Below, one piece after another: positions 26,901 to 37,877 of a DNA stretch of 64,000 bases. Under the pieces are notes generated by a model. The model saw nothing but the letters and a program-made list of their open reading frames with translations. It searched no databases and was not told the origin of the DNA. This DNA is from Halomonas eurihalina (lineage in GTDB: Bacteria > Pseudomonadota > Gammaproteobacteria > Pseudomonadales > Halomonadaceae), in contig NZ_VTPU01000012.1 in assembly GCF_008274785.1 (NCBI RefSeq), positions 62,001-126,000 of the forward strand, written 5' to 3'. The translations under genes and the position numbers were made by a program. How positions within the stretch are numbered: the stretch's first letter is position 1; each line of letters begins with the position of its first letter.

Positions 26901-27497
26901 ATGATGACACGGCGTTGGCGATATTTGGCGGTAGTGGGAGTTGTGCTGTTGGTGGCGATCGCCCTGCTGGCCCATCAGTGGTGGCAGGGAGAGGGCGAGG
27001 AGAGGCTGGAGGGCGGCCCCATTGCACTGCCATCGACCCATGGGGAGTTCGCGCTCTCCCAACTGGACGAGGACCAGCTCGCGGTGATCTTCTTCGGCTA
27101 TACCTGGTGCCCGGATGTCTGTCCCATGAGCCTGGCGGTGGTGCGTCAGGCGCGCCAGCGGCTTCCCGCCGAGCATCGTGATCGAGTGGTGCCGGTGATG
27201 ATTTCCGTCGATCCCGAGCGCGATACCCTGGCACGACTCGAGGCGTATCTCGCCTCCTTCGGCGAGGACTTCATCGGGGCGACCGGCAGTGTAGAGCAGC
27301 TTGAGGAGATCGCCGAGCGGTATGGCGTGGTGTGGCGCAAGGTAGAAGCGCCGGACTCGGCTGTGGACTATACCGTCGACCACACCGCCTCGCTCTATCT
27401 GGTGGACCGGCATGGCGAGATTCGGCGGCGTGTACTGCACTCGCCAACATCGGCTCCACTCGAGGCAGCGCTGGACGAGGCGCTTGATGCCATGTAA
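26901..27497 (+). CDS. SCO1/SenC/PrrC family copper-binding thioredoxin-fold protein
   Basis: A 198-residue protein anchored by an N-terminal transmembrane helix (residues ~8-24) with a periplasmic thioredoxin-like domain. The copper/redox motif CPDVCP and the distal His in DHTASLYLVD are present, as expected for a SCO protein. These deliver copper to the CuA site of cytochrome c oxidase or act as thiol reductants. The start is preceded by AAGGAG; ATGATG offers two adjacent starts. No cox genes are in the window. Confidence 0.92.
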   Translation: MMTRRWRYLAVVGVVLLVAIALLAHQWWQGEGEERLEGGPIALPSTHGEFALSQLDEDQLAVIFFGYTWCPDVCPMSLAVVRQARQRLPAEHRDRVVPVMISVDPERDTLARLEAYLASFGEDFIGATGSVEQLEEIAERYGVVWRKVEAPDSAVDYTVDHTASLYLVDRHGEIRRRVLHSPTSAPLEAALDEALDAM

Positions 27498-27523
27498 GCG
27501 GTATTTTTGGCTCTGAATGACAA

Positions 27524-27548
27524 ACGGCCGGCTCATGGAGCCGGCCGT
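27524..27548 (-). terminator. Intrinsic terminator after the FKBP gene
   Basis: An 11-bp perfect stem ACGGCCGGCTC/GAGCCGGCCGT with a 3-nt loop lies between two convergent genes. On the minus strand it is followed by TTTGTCATT, which favours use for the FKBP gene. Confidence 0.75.
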
Positions 27549-27571
27549 GTGCGAGACATAATGCCGAAGCG

Positions 27572-28303
27572 TTACTCTGAAGTGTCGTCGCTTCCAGTAT
27601 CGGCGTTATCGGCCGCGTCGGCGGGCGTGACGTCGAGCAGCTCGACCTTGAAGATCAGGGTCTCGTGGGGGCCGATCGGGCCTTGCCCCTGGGCGCCGTA
27701 GGCCAGCTCGGAGGGAATCGCGATTTCCCAGGTGTCGCCCACGCTCATCAGCTGCAGGGCTTCCTGCCAGCCGTCGATGACCTGGCCGACACGGAAGCTT
27801 ACTGGCTCGCCGCGTTCGTAGGAGCTGTCGAAGACGGTGCCATCGATCAGCTTGCCTTCATAGTTGACCTTGACGGTGTCTTCAGCATTCGGCGTGGCGC
27901 CGTCGCCGGATTCCAGCTCACGATACTGCAGGCCCGAGTCGGTGACCGTGACGCCGTCCTTTTCTGCGTTTTCCTCGAGGTAGGCCTCGCCTTCGGCCTT
28001 GTTGTCCTCGGCACGCTTCTCGGCCTCGGCGGCGCGCTTCTCCTGGGCCTGCTGCTGGAACTGGGCCAGGGTGTCGGCCATTTCCTGGTCGGTCATGGCC
28101 AGCTCGTCATCGGCGTAGACGTCGCGGATGGCCTGGGTGAAAGCGTCGATGTCGAGATCGGAGACATCCTGCTGGATGCTCTGCCCCAAGGTCACGCCAA
28201 GGCTGTAGCCCAGTCGTTCCTGATCGGATTCGGGAGCGGCCAGTGCCAAGGGAGCGGCAGTCAACAGGGCCGCCAGTGACGCGGAAGTCAGCAGTGTCTT
28301 CAT
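27572..28303 (-). CDS. Periplasmic FKBP-type peptidyl-prolyl isomerase (Mip/FkpA/FklB-like)
   Basis: A 243-residue exported isomerase/chaperone. The signal peptide is residues 1-~22 ([14 protein letters not shown]...ALA). An N-terminal helical dimerisation domain with a long charged coiled coil ([18 protein letters not shown]) comes next, then the FKBP catalytic domain ([51 protein letters not shown]). The tail is acidic and disordered. The ATG at 28303 begins the signal peptide; an upstream in-frame ATG would add a non-signal extension. It assists folding of envelope proteins. Confidence 0.93.
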   Translation of the reverse strand: MKTLLTSASLAALLTAAPLALAAPESDQERLGYSLGVTLGQSIQQDVSDLDIDAFTQAIRDVYADDELAMTDQEMADTLAQFQQQAQEKRAAEAEKRAEDNKAEGEAYLEENAEKDGVTVTDSGLQYRELESGDGATPNAEDTVKVNYEGKLIDGTVFDSSYERGEPVSFRVGQVIDGWQEALQLMSVGDTWEIAIPSELAYGAQGQGPIGPHETLIFKVELLDVTPADAADNADTGSDDTSE

Positions 28304-28436
28304 GAAAAAGCCTTGTGGTCCGGCGCCTTGGCGCCATGAGTGTATGAAACCCATGGGACTCTAACAGGGCCGGACAGGTTCCGCACCCATGCTTCGGATA
28401 CGGCTCCTTGCCCGGTAACACGGCACAGGCCCGGCG

Positions 28437-28880
28437 TCAGACGACCATGACAGGGCAGTGGGCCGAGCCGGCGACACGCTGGGCGACACTGCCCAACAGC
28501 AGGCTCTTGTCGCCGTTGGTGCCCTGAGCGCCGATCACGACCAGATCGCACTCTCGCTTGCGGGCGAAGCGCACGATAGTGCGCGAGGGGCGCCCGCCCT
28601 TTACGAAGGCGCGCACCTTGTCGGCCGGAACGCCCAGTTCGGTGGCGCGGGTCTTGGCCTGGACGGCGATCTCGGTGGCGTAATCCTTGAGGGCGTCGTC
28701 CGGGATATCCAGTCTCTCGGGGCGGACCATCGATAGTGAGGCCTCGAGCAGACTATGGTGCTTGAACACGCAGAGAATATAGAGTTCGGCGCCGGTCAAC
28801 TGTTGCAGGCCGATGCCCTTTTCCAGCGCCTTGACGGCGCCCTTGGAGCCGTCGACCGGCACCATGATCCGATTGAACAT
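28437..28880 (-). CDS. teaD: Universal stress protein TeaD
   Basis: A 147-residue single-domain UspA protein. It begins IMVPVDGS and has the ATP-binding motif [18 protein letters not shown] followed by the last strand CPVMVV. It is the fourth gene after teaABC, 37 bp beyond teaC. In Halomonas elongata the same position is held by TeaD, an ATP-binding protein reported to down-regulate TeaABC-mediated ectoine uptake. The assignment rests on gene order and on the identity of teaA. Confidence 0.92.
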   Translation of the reverse strand: MFNRIMVPVDGSKGAVKALEKGIGLQQLTGAELYILCVFKHHSLLEASLSMVRPERLDIPDDALKDYATEIAVQAKTRATELGVPADKVRAFVKGGRPSRTIVRFARKRECDLVVIGAQGTNGDKSLLLGSVAQRVAGSAHCPVMVV

Positions 28881-28917
28881 CTCACCTTACTCCTTGTTCG
28901 GATAAAGCCGAAGCCAC

Positions 28918-30201
28918 TTACCTGAAGGCGAGATCGCGCAGGAACAAGGCGATCTGCGGGAACAGGATCAGTAATGCGGCCGCCAGCACCAGCATGAAGA
29001 TGAAGGGCGGCGTACCCTTGATCACGTCCAGGTAAGGGCGCTTGAAGATGGCAATGGCGGTGAAGATGTCGCAACCGAAGGGCGGTGTCGCCGAGCCGAT
29101 GGCTACCTGCAGCGTGATCAGGATACCGACGAGTACCGGGTCGAGGCCGGTCGCCTCGATGGCCGGCGCGAAGACCGGCGTCAGTACCAGGATCACCACG
29201 ATGGGATCGACGAACATGCAGGCAACGAAGAAGGCGACGCAGATGGCGATCAGCACCCCGGTCGGCCCTGCCTCATTGATGCCCACGGCCTCAAGGATAG
29301 CCTGGGGAATCTGGGCGAAGGAGATGATCCACGAGAAGCTGTTGCCGACCGCCACCAGGATGAACACCACGGCGGTGATCAAGCCGGTGGACTTGGCGAT
29401 GGTGTAGATGTCGTTGATCTTCAGCGAGCGGAAGACCACGAATTCCAGCAGGATCGCATAGAGCACACAGGCCGCTGCCGCTTCGGTCGGGCTGAAGATA
29501 CCGCCGTAGATACCGCCGATGATGATCACCGGAAAGCCCAGCGGCCACAGGGCCAGGCGCACGGCCGAGAAACGTTCTCCCCAGCTCGCCTTGGGTTCGG
29601 TGGGCACGCCACGGACGATGGCATAGATCACGCAGTAGGTAGCGAACATGGCCAGGATCATCAGGCCCGGGCCGATTCCGGCGATGAACAGCTCACCGAT
29701 GGAGGTGCCGGAGATGATCCCGTAGATGATCATGCCGATGCTGGGCGGGATCAGGAAGGCGATGTCACTGGAGTTGATGATCAGCGCCAGGCTGAAGGAA
29801 TCCGAATAGCCGGCCTTGAGCATGCGCGGGCGCAGCGGAGAGCCGACCGCCACTACGGTGGCCTGGGTGGAACCGGAGACGGCCCCGAACAACGTGCAGG
29901 AAGCTGCCGTACTGACGGCGAGACCGCCCTTTATGTGGCCGATGAAGGCCATCACCATATTGATCAGTCGATTGGCCGACTGACCGCGCGTCATGATATC
30001 CGCGGCGAGGATGAACATGGGCACCGCGATCAGCGATGCCGGCCGTATGCCGGCCATCAGTTGCTGGATCAGGGTCTCCATCTGGCCCAGCCCGCCGAAC
30101 ATCATGAAAAACCCGATGATCGCTGCAGTCGCCAGCGGGATCATCATGGGAAAGCCCAGCAACAGCAGGCCGATCATGGTCGCAACCATTATTGTCGTCA
30201 T
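28918..30201 (-). CDS. teaC: Ectoine TRAP transporter large permease TeaC
   Basis: A 427-residue DctM-family subunit with 11-12 hydrophobic segments. Typical family blocks are LFGAVSGSTQATVVAVGSPL, IPPSIGMIIYG and GSATPPFGCDIF. It is the ion-coupled permease of the TeaABC system, which recovers leaked ectoine and hydroxyectoine during osmotic stress. It starts 30 bp after teaB. Confidence 0.94.
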   Translation of the reverse strand: MTTIMVATMIGLLLLGFPMMIPLATAAIIGFFMMFGGLGQMETLIQQLMAGIRPASLIAVPMFILAADIMTRGQSANRLINMVMAFIGHIKGGLAVSTAASCTLFGAVSGSTQATVVAVGSPLRPRMLKAGYSDSFSLALIINSSDIAFLIPPSIGMIIYGIISGTSIGELFIAGIGPGLMILAMFATYCVIYAIVRGVPTEPKASWGERFSAVRLALWPLGFPVIIIGGIYGGIFSPTEAAAACVLYAILLEFVVFRSLKINDIYTIAKSTGLITAVVFILVAVGNSFSWIISFAQIPQAILEAVGINEAGPTGVLIAICVAFFVACMFVDPIVVILVLTPVFAPAIEATGLDPVLVGILITLQVAIGSATPPFGCDIFTAIAIFKRPYLDVIKGTPPFIFMLVLAAALLILFPQIALFLRDLAFR

Positions 30202-30231
30202 CTTGCATTCCCCCGGGCGAGGCGCCCTGCG

Positions 30232-30813
30232 TCAGACTTCCGTTTCCGTATCCTTGTAACCGTCGACCACCGAGGTCGACAGGTAGACATCGCGCGACGT
30301 CAGGTTCTTGATGGCCGTGAACAGGTACTGGATGCCGGTGATCAGAAAGCCCAGTGGCACCCAGACGTAGATGATGAAGATGGGGGCGCCGAGCGCCGGC
30401 AGGATGCGCCCCTTGTCGTATAGGTCAAGGACGTAGAGGACCGAGTAGTACATCAGGAAGAACATCACCAGAGAAGTGAACAGCGAGATCACTATCATCA
30501 GGGCGCGACGGCCGCCCACCGGCAAGGCATCGTAGATCGCCGACATGCGGATGTGGCGACCATGACGTGCCGCGTAGCCGATGCCCGCGAAGGTGATCAT
30601 GATGATCAGGATGCGATTGACTTCGCCGGTGAAGAACAGACTCTCGCCGAGCACGAAGCGTCCGATGACATTGGCGACGGTATTGGTGGCCATCAGCAGC
30701 ACGCCGAGGGCGAGGATGATCGCCTCCAGCTTGCTGATCAGGGTGTCGATGGTGCCCAGTATGCCGGGCAAGCCGGAATGGTAGTGTTTTTCGGCTTCTT
30801 CTTCGTCGGTCAT
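30232..30813 (-). CDS. teaB: Ectoine TRAP transporter small permease TeaB
   Basis: A 193-residue DctQ-family protein with four hydrophobic helices. IGRFVLGESLFFTGEVNRILIIMITFAGIGYAAR is split by the family motif around the second helix. The selected ATG follows GAGGGGAGC; an in-frame ATG eight codons earlier lacks a ribosome site. It lies 181 bp downstream of teaA, with a stable hairpin in the gap that may reduce permease expression relative to the binding protein. Confidence 0.9.
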   Translation of the reverse strand: MTDEEEAEKHYHSGLPGILGTIDTLISKLEAIILALGVLLMATNTVANVIGRFVLGESLFFTGEVNRILIIMITFAGIGYAARHGRHIRMSAIYDALPVGGRRALMIVISLFTSLVMFFLMYYSVLYVLDLYDKGRILPALGAPIFIIYVWVPLGFLITGIQYLFTAIKNLTSRDVYLSTSVVDGYKDTETEV

Positions 30814-30947
30814 GGTCGCGCTCCCCTCAGCAGACACATGGCGAAAATTGGGATGACCCTCTCAGCATGGTAATGGCTGTTAGTGGCGTGCAGATCAACG
30901 TTGGGTGAACGCTGGCACTGGCGTCAGCCGAGAAGGTCGGAAACAAT

Positions 30948-30972
30948 TCGGGGGCAGCCTGGCTGCCCCCGA
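30948..30972 (-). terminator. Stable hairpin between teaA and teaB
   Basis: TCGGGGGCAG (30948-30957) pairs perfectly with CTGCCCCCGA (30963-30972), with a 5-nt loop. It starts 22 bp past the teaA stop. On the minus strand it is followed by ATTGTTT, a weak T-run. It could be a partial terminator or an mRNA 3' stabiliser that sets the binding-protein to permease ratio. Confidence 0.7.
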
Positions 30973-30994
30973 TGGATGCGGGTGAAGCGCGTGA

Positions 30995-32038
30995 TCAGCC
31001 TTCGTCCTGGCTTTCCCCGCCTTCATCCTTTTGCACGGCCTTGAGATCGGCCTTGAACTGGTCGAGCAGCTCCTGGCCCTGCTCGCCGGTCATTTCGATG
31101 AACTTTTCCTCGACCTGGGGAGCGCGTTCCTTGAAGGCCTGGATCTGCTCATCGTTCAGACGAGTGACGGTGACTTCATCGGAGGCGGTCTTGATCTTCT
31201 CGAGGGACTCCTCGGACAGGCCCTGGATGTGCTCGATGGTGTGGTCGTAGGCCGCCTCGGAGGCGTCCTGTACCAGCTGCTGGTCTTCTTCGGAGAGACC
31301 TTCGTAGAAGTCCTGGTTGGCCATCATGGCGGTGGTGAACCAGCCATGGCTGGTGAAGGTCAGGTGCGGCGAGACCTCGTAGAGGCCGCCGGACTCGATC
31401 CAGAAGATCGGGTTTTCCTGACCGTCGATGATGCCGGTCTGCAGGCCACCGTAGACCTCGCCCCAGGGCAGCGGCGTCGGCGTGGCGCCGAAGGCGCTGT
31501 AGGTCTCGGCCAGCAGCGGGTTGGTCATGGTGCGGATCTTCTTGTTGTCGAAGTCCTCAGGCGAGGTGATCGGCTCGTCGGCAGTCACCACCATTTCGCC
31601 TTCCGGGTACATCTTGAGCAGTTCCAGCCCGTGTTCGGCGTAGAGCTTCGGGAACATCTCGTTGATGGCCTTGCTCTCGTCGAAGAACTCCAGGACGGTG
31701 TCCATGTCCGTGGGCATCAGGTAGGGAATGAAGAAGATCTGCGCCGAAGGAATGAGCGAGCCGGTGAAGCCGGGCGACTGGTTGACGAACTGCAGGATGC
31801 CGTTCTGGGTCTGCTCCATGATGTCGTCGGACTCACCCAGTTCACCGAAGCGATAGACCTGCACGGTGTGGTCAGAATTATCTTCGACATAACCCTTGAA
31901 AGCCTGAGCGAAGACATCCTGAACGTCGCCCTCGTATTCCTCATGGGCATAACGCCAGTTGTCGGAATAGGCGGCGGTGGACATGCCGAGCATCAGGGCG
32001 CCGATGCTCGCGGTAGTCAGTAGTTTGTATGCCTTCAT
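30995..32038 (-). CDS. teaA: Ectoine-binding protein TeaA of the TRAP transporter
   Basis: A 347-residue periplasmic binding protein with a signal peptide cleaved after AAYS (about residue 25). Numbering the mature protein from DNWRYAH, Glu9, Phe66, Arg144, Trp167 and Asn184 are all present; Glu9, Phe66 and Trp167 in particular I recall as ectoine contacts in the TeaA structure. The start codon follows AGAGGAACC. The extreme C-terminus is acidic and Gly-rich. It is the first gene of teaABCD, transcribed toward lower coordinates. It binds ectoine and hydroxyectoine in the periplasm under salt stress. This gene is the strongest evidence for a Halomonas elongata-like host. Confidence 0.95.
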   Translation of the reverse strand: MKAYKLLTTASIGALMLGMSTAAYSDNWRYAHEEYEGDVQDVFAQAFKGYVEDNSDHTVQVYRFGELGESDDIMEQTQNGILQFVNQSPGFTGSLIPSAQIFFIPYLMPTDMDTVLEFFDESKAINEMFPKLYAEHGLELLKMYPEGEMVVTADEPITSPEDFDNKKIRTMTNPLLAETYSAFGATPTPLPWGEVYGGLQTGIIDGQENPIFWIESGGLYEVSPHLTFTSHGWFTTAMMANQDFYEGLSEEDQQLVQDASEAAYDHTIEHIQGLSEESLEKIKTASDEVTVTRLNDEQIQAFKERAPQVEEKFIEMTGEQGQELLDQFKADLKAVQKDEGGESQDEG

Positions 32039-32152
32039 TCTTGTGGTTCCTCTGCAGGTTTTGCCGGGAAATCAATGACTCATCGACTGGCGAAAAATCA
32101 GAAGTGTCGTTTTCTCACCATTTACGCAGTTGATTTCAGGCTAGCGTGGGGG

Positions 32153-32671
32153 TCATAAGGGGTCAAGCTGGCTTTGCAGCGTTCCCAAGGCCAAAAGATG
32201 TGATTTTTTCTGCAGTTGAGGGCCGAACGGCAAAACTTTTTCCAGGGTCGAGTCGGGGCGGAAAATCTCGAAAAGAGGGACGCGGCCAGTGCCACTGTGG
32301 GCTTCCAGGCGAAGCAGGCACTCGCGCTCGGCGTCCAGTTCGGCTTGCTTGATGCGCTGCCGGAGGCTGGCCACGTTCGATCGTTCCCGTGCGGCTGGTT
32401 TGAGGCCTCGGCGCAAGCGTCGCAGGGGCGAGATGACATCGTGCTGCCACTGCCGCACATCGGGAGGTGTGGCGCCGGCACGCAGGTTGTATCGGTACAA
32501 CCAGCAGCGCCACAACAGCTCGGTGACGTCGACACCCGCTTCGTCCTGCAGCGTCAGGCAGGCCTGCTCGATACCGTCGCGAGCATAGAGGTTGAGCGCG
32601 AAGTCCCAGAGCGACTCGCCAGCGAGACGTGACCGCAAGTGCGCGGATAATTCGGTAGAATCGTCGTTCAT
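32153..32671 (-). CDS. TIGR02444 family protein
   Basis: A 172-residue cytoplasmic protein. The opening SLWDFALNLYARDGIEQACLTLQDEAGVDVTELLWRCWL is the diagnostic block of TIGR02444 proteins (residues ~17-55). The rest is helical and Arg-rich. The function is unknown. The start chosen is ATG at 32671; a GTG three nt upstream is possible. It is divergent from the ABC-F gene, an arrangement I recall from pseudomonads. Its end is 114 bp from the teaA start, so the teaA promoter must lie in that gap. Confidence 0.85.
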   Translation of the reverse strand: MNDDSTELSAHLRSRLAGESLWDFALNLYARDGIEQACLTLQDEAGVDVTELLWRCWLYRYNLRAGATPPDVRQWQHDVISPLRRLRRGLKPAARERSNVASLRQRIKQAELDAERECLLRLEAHSGTGRVPLFEIFRPDSTLEKVLPFGPQLQKKSHLLALGTLQSQLDPL

Positions 32672-32725
32672 CACGACATGGTGGCCGCCCAAGGCGGTGA
32701 TCTCACGCAGACGAATGGAGTCCGC

Positions 32726-34669
<1,944 letters not shown>

Positions 34670-34690
34670 CCGCTCCTCGATTCAGGTGTT

Positions 34691-36109
34691 TCAGGAAGAA
34701 GGGGGATGGTCGGCTTCACGACGGAGCGGGGCGTCGTCTTCGTGCCGAGCGGGTTTGTCGCGCATCTGTTCGGCGATCGTTTCTCGCTCGCGGCGCTCGT
34801 CGTCGAGGCTACGTCGCGGCAGGATCAGGTTCAGGGTGATCGAGACCACGGCCGCCACTACGATGGGCGAGCCGCCCAGCACCAGTTGCAGCATCTGCGG
34901 CAGGCCGCCGATGGCGTCCGGCGCGGCATAGATGCCCAGGCTCAGTGCCAGGGCCAGGCTGACGATGGTGATGTTGCGCGATGACAGCTCGTCACGGATC
35001 AGCAACTGGATGCCAGTCATGGTGATCATGCCGAAGACGGTGATGGTGGAGCCGCCCAGCACCGGGTAGGGAATGGTGGTCATCAGGGCGCCGAACTTGG
35101 GCATCAGGCCGGCCAGCAGGATGAAGACGGCGGCGAGGGCGAGCACCGTGCGGCTGATCACCTTGGTCATCGCCACAATGCCGACGTTCTGGCTGAACGA
35201 GGCGGTCGGCAGGGCACCGAACACCGAACCCACGGCGGTGCACAGGCCGTTGCCGAGCAGCCCGCCGGCGAGCTCCTTGCGATCCAGTTCGCGGTCCATG
35301 CCGCCCACGGTGGTGGCCGAGAGGTCGCCGATGGTCTGTACCGAGTTGATCACGCAGATGATCACCATGGAGAGAATGGCTGCCGGGTGGAAGGCCAGTT
35401 CGAAGGGCAGCAGCGTCGGCGCGCTGAACCAGCTGGCCTCGCGGACCGGGGAAAAGTCGACCATGCCCATCGCTAATGCCAGGACATAGCCCACCAGAAT
35501 GCCGCAGATGATCGCTGACAGCTTGAGAAAGCCGCGGGCGAACTGCGAAACGACCAGCACCACTGCCAGGGTGAGAAGCGCGATCAGCCATTGGCGTGGC
35601 TCGCCGAAGCCGGCTTGGCCCATGCCCCCCGCCATGTAGTTGATGGCAATATCATAAAGCGACAGACCGATCACCAGGACCACGGTGCCGGCCACGACCG
35701 GCGGAAAGAAGTGGCGGATGCGCTGAATGAACAGCCCCACCAGGATCATGGCCCCGCCACCGATGATCTGGGCACCAAGGATACCTTCCAGGCCGTACTG
35801 GGCGCCCACCGCTGTCAGGGTCGGTACATAGGCGAAGCCGACGCCGAAGATGGTTGGCAGCCGGGCGCCGAAGCGGCGGATGCCGTAGAGCTGCAGCAGT
35901 GTCGAGACCCCGGAGGCGAGCAGCGAGATCTGGATCAGCAGCATCTTTTCCTCGAGGGTCGCCCCCACGGTGCCGGCGACGATGATGGGGACGGTGACCG
36001 TGCCCATGATCATCGCCAGGATATGCTGCAGGGAAAGTGGCAGGGCGCGAGTCAGGGGAGGATGTCCCCGGAACTCGAAGACGGAAGTGCTGCGGCCGGA
36101 ATCTGTCAT
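34691..36109 (-). CDS. NCS2-family purine (xanthine/urate) permease
   Basis: A 472-residue nucleobase:cation symporter-2 protein with about 14 hydrophobic segments. The QHILAMIMGTVTVPIIV start of TM1, FGVGFAYVP, and the late motif FGALPTASFSQNVGIVAMTKV (NCS2 signature) point to a xanthine/urate-type permease rather than uracil. The tail after ILPRRS is hydrophilic and highly charged. The ATG at 36109 is favoured over upstream in-frame codons. Two TGTAYACA-type palindromes lie in its upstream region. Purine catabolic genes are not in the window. Confidence 0.88.
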   Translation of the reverse strand: MTDSGRSTSVFEFRGHPPLTRALPLSLQHILAMIMGTVTVPIIVAGTVGATLEEKMLLIQISLLASGVSTLLQLYGIRRFGARLPTIFGVGFAYVPTLTAVGAQYGLEGILGAQIIGGGAMILVGLFIQRIRHFFPPVVAGTVVLVIGLSLYDIAINYMAGGMGQAGFGEPRQWLIALLTLAVVLVVSQFARGFLKLSAIICGILVGYVLALAMGMVDFSPVREASWFSAPTLLPFELAFHPAAILSMVIICVINSVQTIGDLSATTVGGMDRELDRKELAGGLLGNGLCTAVGSVFGALPTASFSQNVGIVAMTKVISRTVLALAAVFILLAGLMPKFGALMTTIPYPVLGGSTITVFGMITMTGIQLLIRDELSSRNITIVSLALALSLGIYAAPDAIGGLPQMLQLVLGGSPIVVAAVVSITLNLILPRRSLDDERRERETIAEQMRDKPARHEDDAPLRREADHPPSS

Positions 36110-36130
36110 GAGGACAATCACCACTTGTTA

Positions 36131-36197
36131 TTGTACACAATTCATCTCGAGCCATTGTCCACTTTGTGCAATATATTTCCATAAAATATGTATACAA
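36131..36197. promoter_or_regulatory. Two TGTAYACA-type sites upstream of the purine permease
   Basis: TTGTACACAA at 36131-36140 and the perfect palindrome TGTATACA at 36189-36196 (within ATGTATACAA) lie in the AT-rich upstream region. Such sites are typical of GntR-family operators; no regulator gene is adjacent, so the assignment is tentative. Confidence 0.4.
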
Positions 36198-36245
36198 CTA
36201 TCGGAGGGGGCTATATAGAAGAGCCGCCCACCGGGCGTTTCTGTG

Positions 36246-36291
36246 GTGAGAGAACTTGAGGCGGGAGAACTTGAGGTGAGAGAAACTCGAG
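36246..36291. repeat. Three tandem 15-16-bp units
   Basis: GTGAGAGAACTTGAG (36246-36260), GCGGGAGAACTTGAG (36261-36275) and GTGAGAGAAACTCGAG (36276-36291) follow each other directly, then a partial GTGA. The array lies in the non-coding gap between the purine permease and dtd. Confidence 0.9.
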
Positions 36292-36409
36292 GTGACCGCA
36301 ACACGAGATAGCATGTGACGGAAAGGGCAACCCGGAAGGCGCCACCAAGCGCTCTCGAACGGCCCGCTCGGTGGTTGCAGATGCTTGACGGATGGTGGTG
36401 CCGGAAGGG

Positions 36410-36850
36410 TCAGTGACTCTCGAGCAGGAAGGTCACGGGGCCATCGTTGACCAGCGACACCTGCATATTGGCGCCGAAGCGTCCGGTGGCCACGCGGGGC
36501 CAGGCGTTGCGGGCCTGTTCGACGAGGTAGTTGAAGAGACGCTCGCCGTCGTCCGGTGGTGCGGCACTGGAAAAGCCGGGGCGCAGCCCCTTGCGGGTGT
36601 CGGCGGCAAGCGTGAATTGCGAAATCAGTAACAGGCCGCCGTCGGCCTGCTGCAGGTTGTGGTTCATGCGGCCCATTGCGTCGGCGAAGACGCGATAATG
36701 CAGCAGCTTGTGCAGGAGCCGTTCGGCCCGGGCCTCGTTGTCTTCCCGCTCCACGCCGATCAAGGCCAGCAGGCCGTGCTCGATGGCGCCGACACACTCA
36801 TCGTCGACGCTGACACTGGCCTGGCTGACACGCTGGATCAAGGCTTTCAT
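36410..36850 (-). CDS. dtd: D-aminoacyl-tRNA deacylase
   Basis: A 146-residue protein of the normal DTD length. It has the [21 protein letters not shown] block and the GPVTF motif (Gly-cis-Pro pair) that forms the chiral proofreading site. It removes D-amino acids, and glycine from tRNA-Ala, mischarged on tRNA. The ATG at 36850 gives the family start [13 protein letters not shown]; upstream in-frame codons are unlikely. It follows a stress-protein gene on the same strand after 109 bp. Confidence 0.95.
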   Translation of the reverse strand: MKALIQRVSQASVSVDDECVGAIEHGLLALIGVEREDNEARAERLLHKLLHYRVFADAMGRMNHNLQQADGGLLLISQFTLAADTRKGLRPGFSSAAPPDDGERLFNYLVEQARNAWPRVATGRFGANMQVSLVNDGPVTFLLESH

Positions 36851-36959
36851 GGGAGGCACTCCGAGCGGCTGTGGTGAATCGCCCGCAGCGTAGCATGGCC
36901 TCATTTCCTTGGCCTAGCGAGCGTCCACAGCCCGTTATTCGGGGCTTACCAGAAACGGC

Positions 36960-37805
36960 TCACCAGGAACGGCACAGCATGATATCGCAGTGGGGTTCGG
37001 CCAGCAGATGCTCGGTAATCTGGCTGTGACGACCCAGTTGGCCGCGGCTGCCCAGCGCCAGCAGATCCGGGGGCTGGCGTCGCAGCTGCGTCATCAGCAC
37101 GTCCAGTGGCTCGCCCTGTTGCAGTTCGAGGCTGAGTTCCGGCACGTCGTCGAGCTCGGCCATCAGCTGTTCGGTTTCCTGCTCCAGGTGGCGTCTGAGC
37201 CGTTCGACCTCGCGGTCTCGCCAGCGTGCATAGCCGGTACCGGAGCCAAGCTCCCGTTCTCCGGGAATGTTCCAGGCGTGCAGCAGTGTCAGGCGCCCCT
37301 CGGGGAAGCGCTTGAGGGTCTCGCGCAGGGTATGCCGCGAGGTCAGCGAGAAGTCCACCGGGACAAGGATGTCGTACCAGTCGTGATTGGCAGGCTGGCT
37401 GACGGAAAGCACCGGGCAGGGCGCGCTGCGCAGGACCCTGGCCAGGGTGGTGCCGTGCACGAGGTCGGGCTGGCCGCGCTTGCGGTGGGCACCGAGAATG
37501 ATCATGTCCGCCTCGCGCTCATGGGCCTCGCGAATGATCTCGGCATAGGGCTCGCCGGTCACGGTCTGGATCAGGCTGGTCGGCTCGGCCAGGGCATAGT
37601 CCTCGCGGATATCGGTGAGGGTCGTTCCGATATCCGTCACCACGGCTTCTTCCAGGTCGTGCAGTACTCGCCTCGGCAGGTAGGGATCGAGCACGTGGAC
37701 GATATCGAGTCGCGCGCCACTTTCGCCGGCCAGGCGAATGGCCCTGGCGAAGGCTGCACGGTTCTCGGCGGAGAGGTCGCAGGCGAACAGCAGGGTGCGG
37801 GTCAT
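36960..37805 (-). CDS. Tandem-domain universal stress protein
   Basis: A 281-residue protein with two UspA-like domains. The first (residues 1-~140) ends in the nucleotide-binding pattern LGAHRKRGQPDLVHGTTLARVL and CPVLSV. The second (from YDILVPVDFS) ends in LGSRGQLGRHSQITEHLL and CDIMLC. Its layout resembles E. coli UspE/UspF-type proteins. No membrane segments were seen. It probably binds ATP or AMP and is induced in stress, by family analogy. Confidence 0.88.
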   Translation of the reverse strand: MTRTLLFACDLSAENRAAFARAIRLAGESGARLDIVHVLDPYLPRRVLHDLEEAVVTDIGTTLTDIREDYALAEPTSLIQTVTGEPYAEIIREAHEREADMIILGAHRKRGQPDLVHGTTLARVLRSAPCPVLSVSQPANHDWYDILVPVDFSLTSRHTLRETLKRFPEGRLTLLHAWNIPGERELGSGTGYARWRDREVERLRRHLEQETEQLMAELDDVPELSLELQQGEPLDVLMTQLRRQPPDLLALGSRGQLGRHSQITEHLLAEPHCDIMLCRSW

Positions 37806-37877
37806 GGCACAGCCCTCTTGATGCCGGGAGAGACCTTCAGGATGGGTGGCACCGGCGTCCTGTGCAAGTGACAGGCG

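Larger units (their letters stand above)
36110..36409. other. 300-bp non-coding region between the purine permease and dtd
   Basis: There is no supported ORF. The part next to the permease start (36110-36200) is markedly AT-rich compared with the surroundings and should hold its promoter. The middle holds a 15-bp tandem repeat (36246-36291). The part nearest dtd contains GCCACC...GGTGGC arms (about 36338-36374) that could form a weak hairpin after dtd. Confidence 0.7.
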
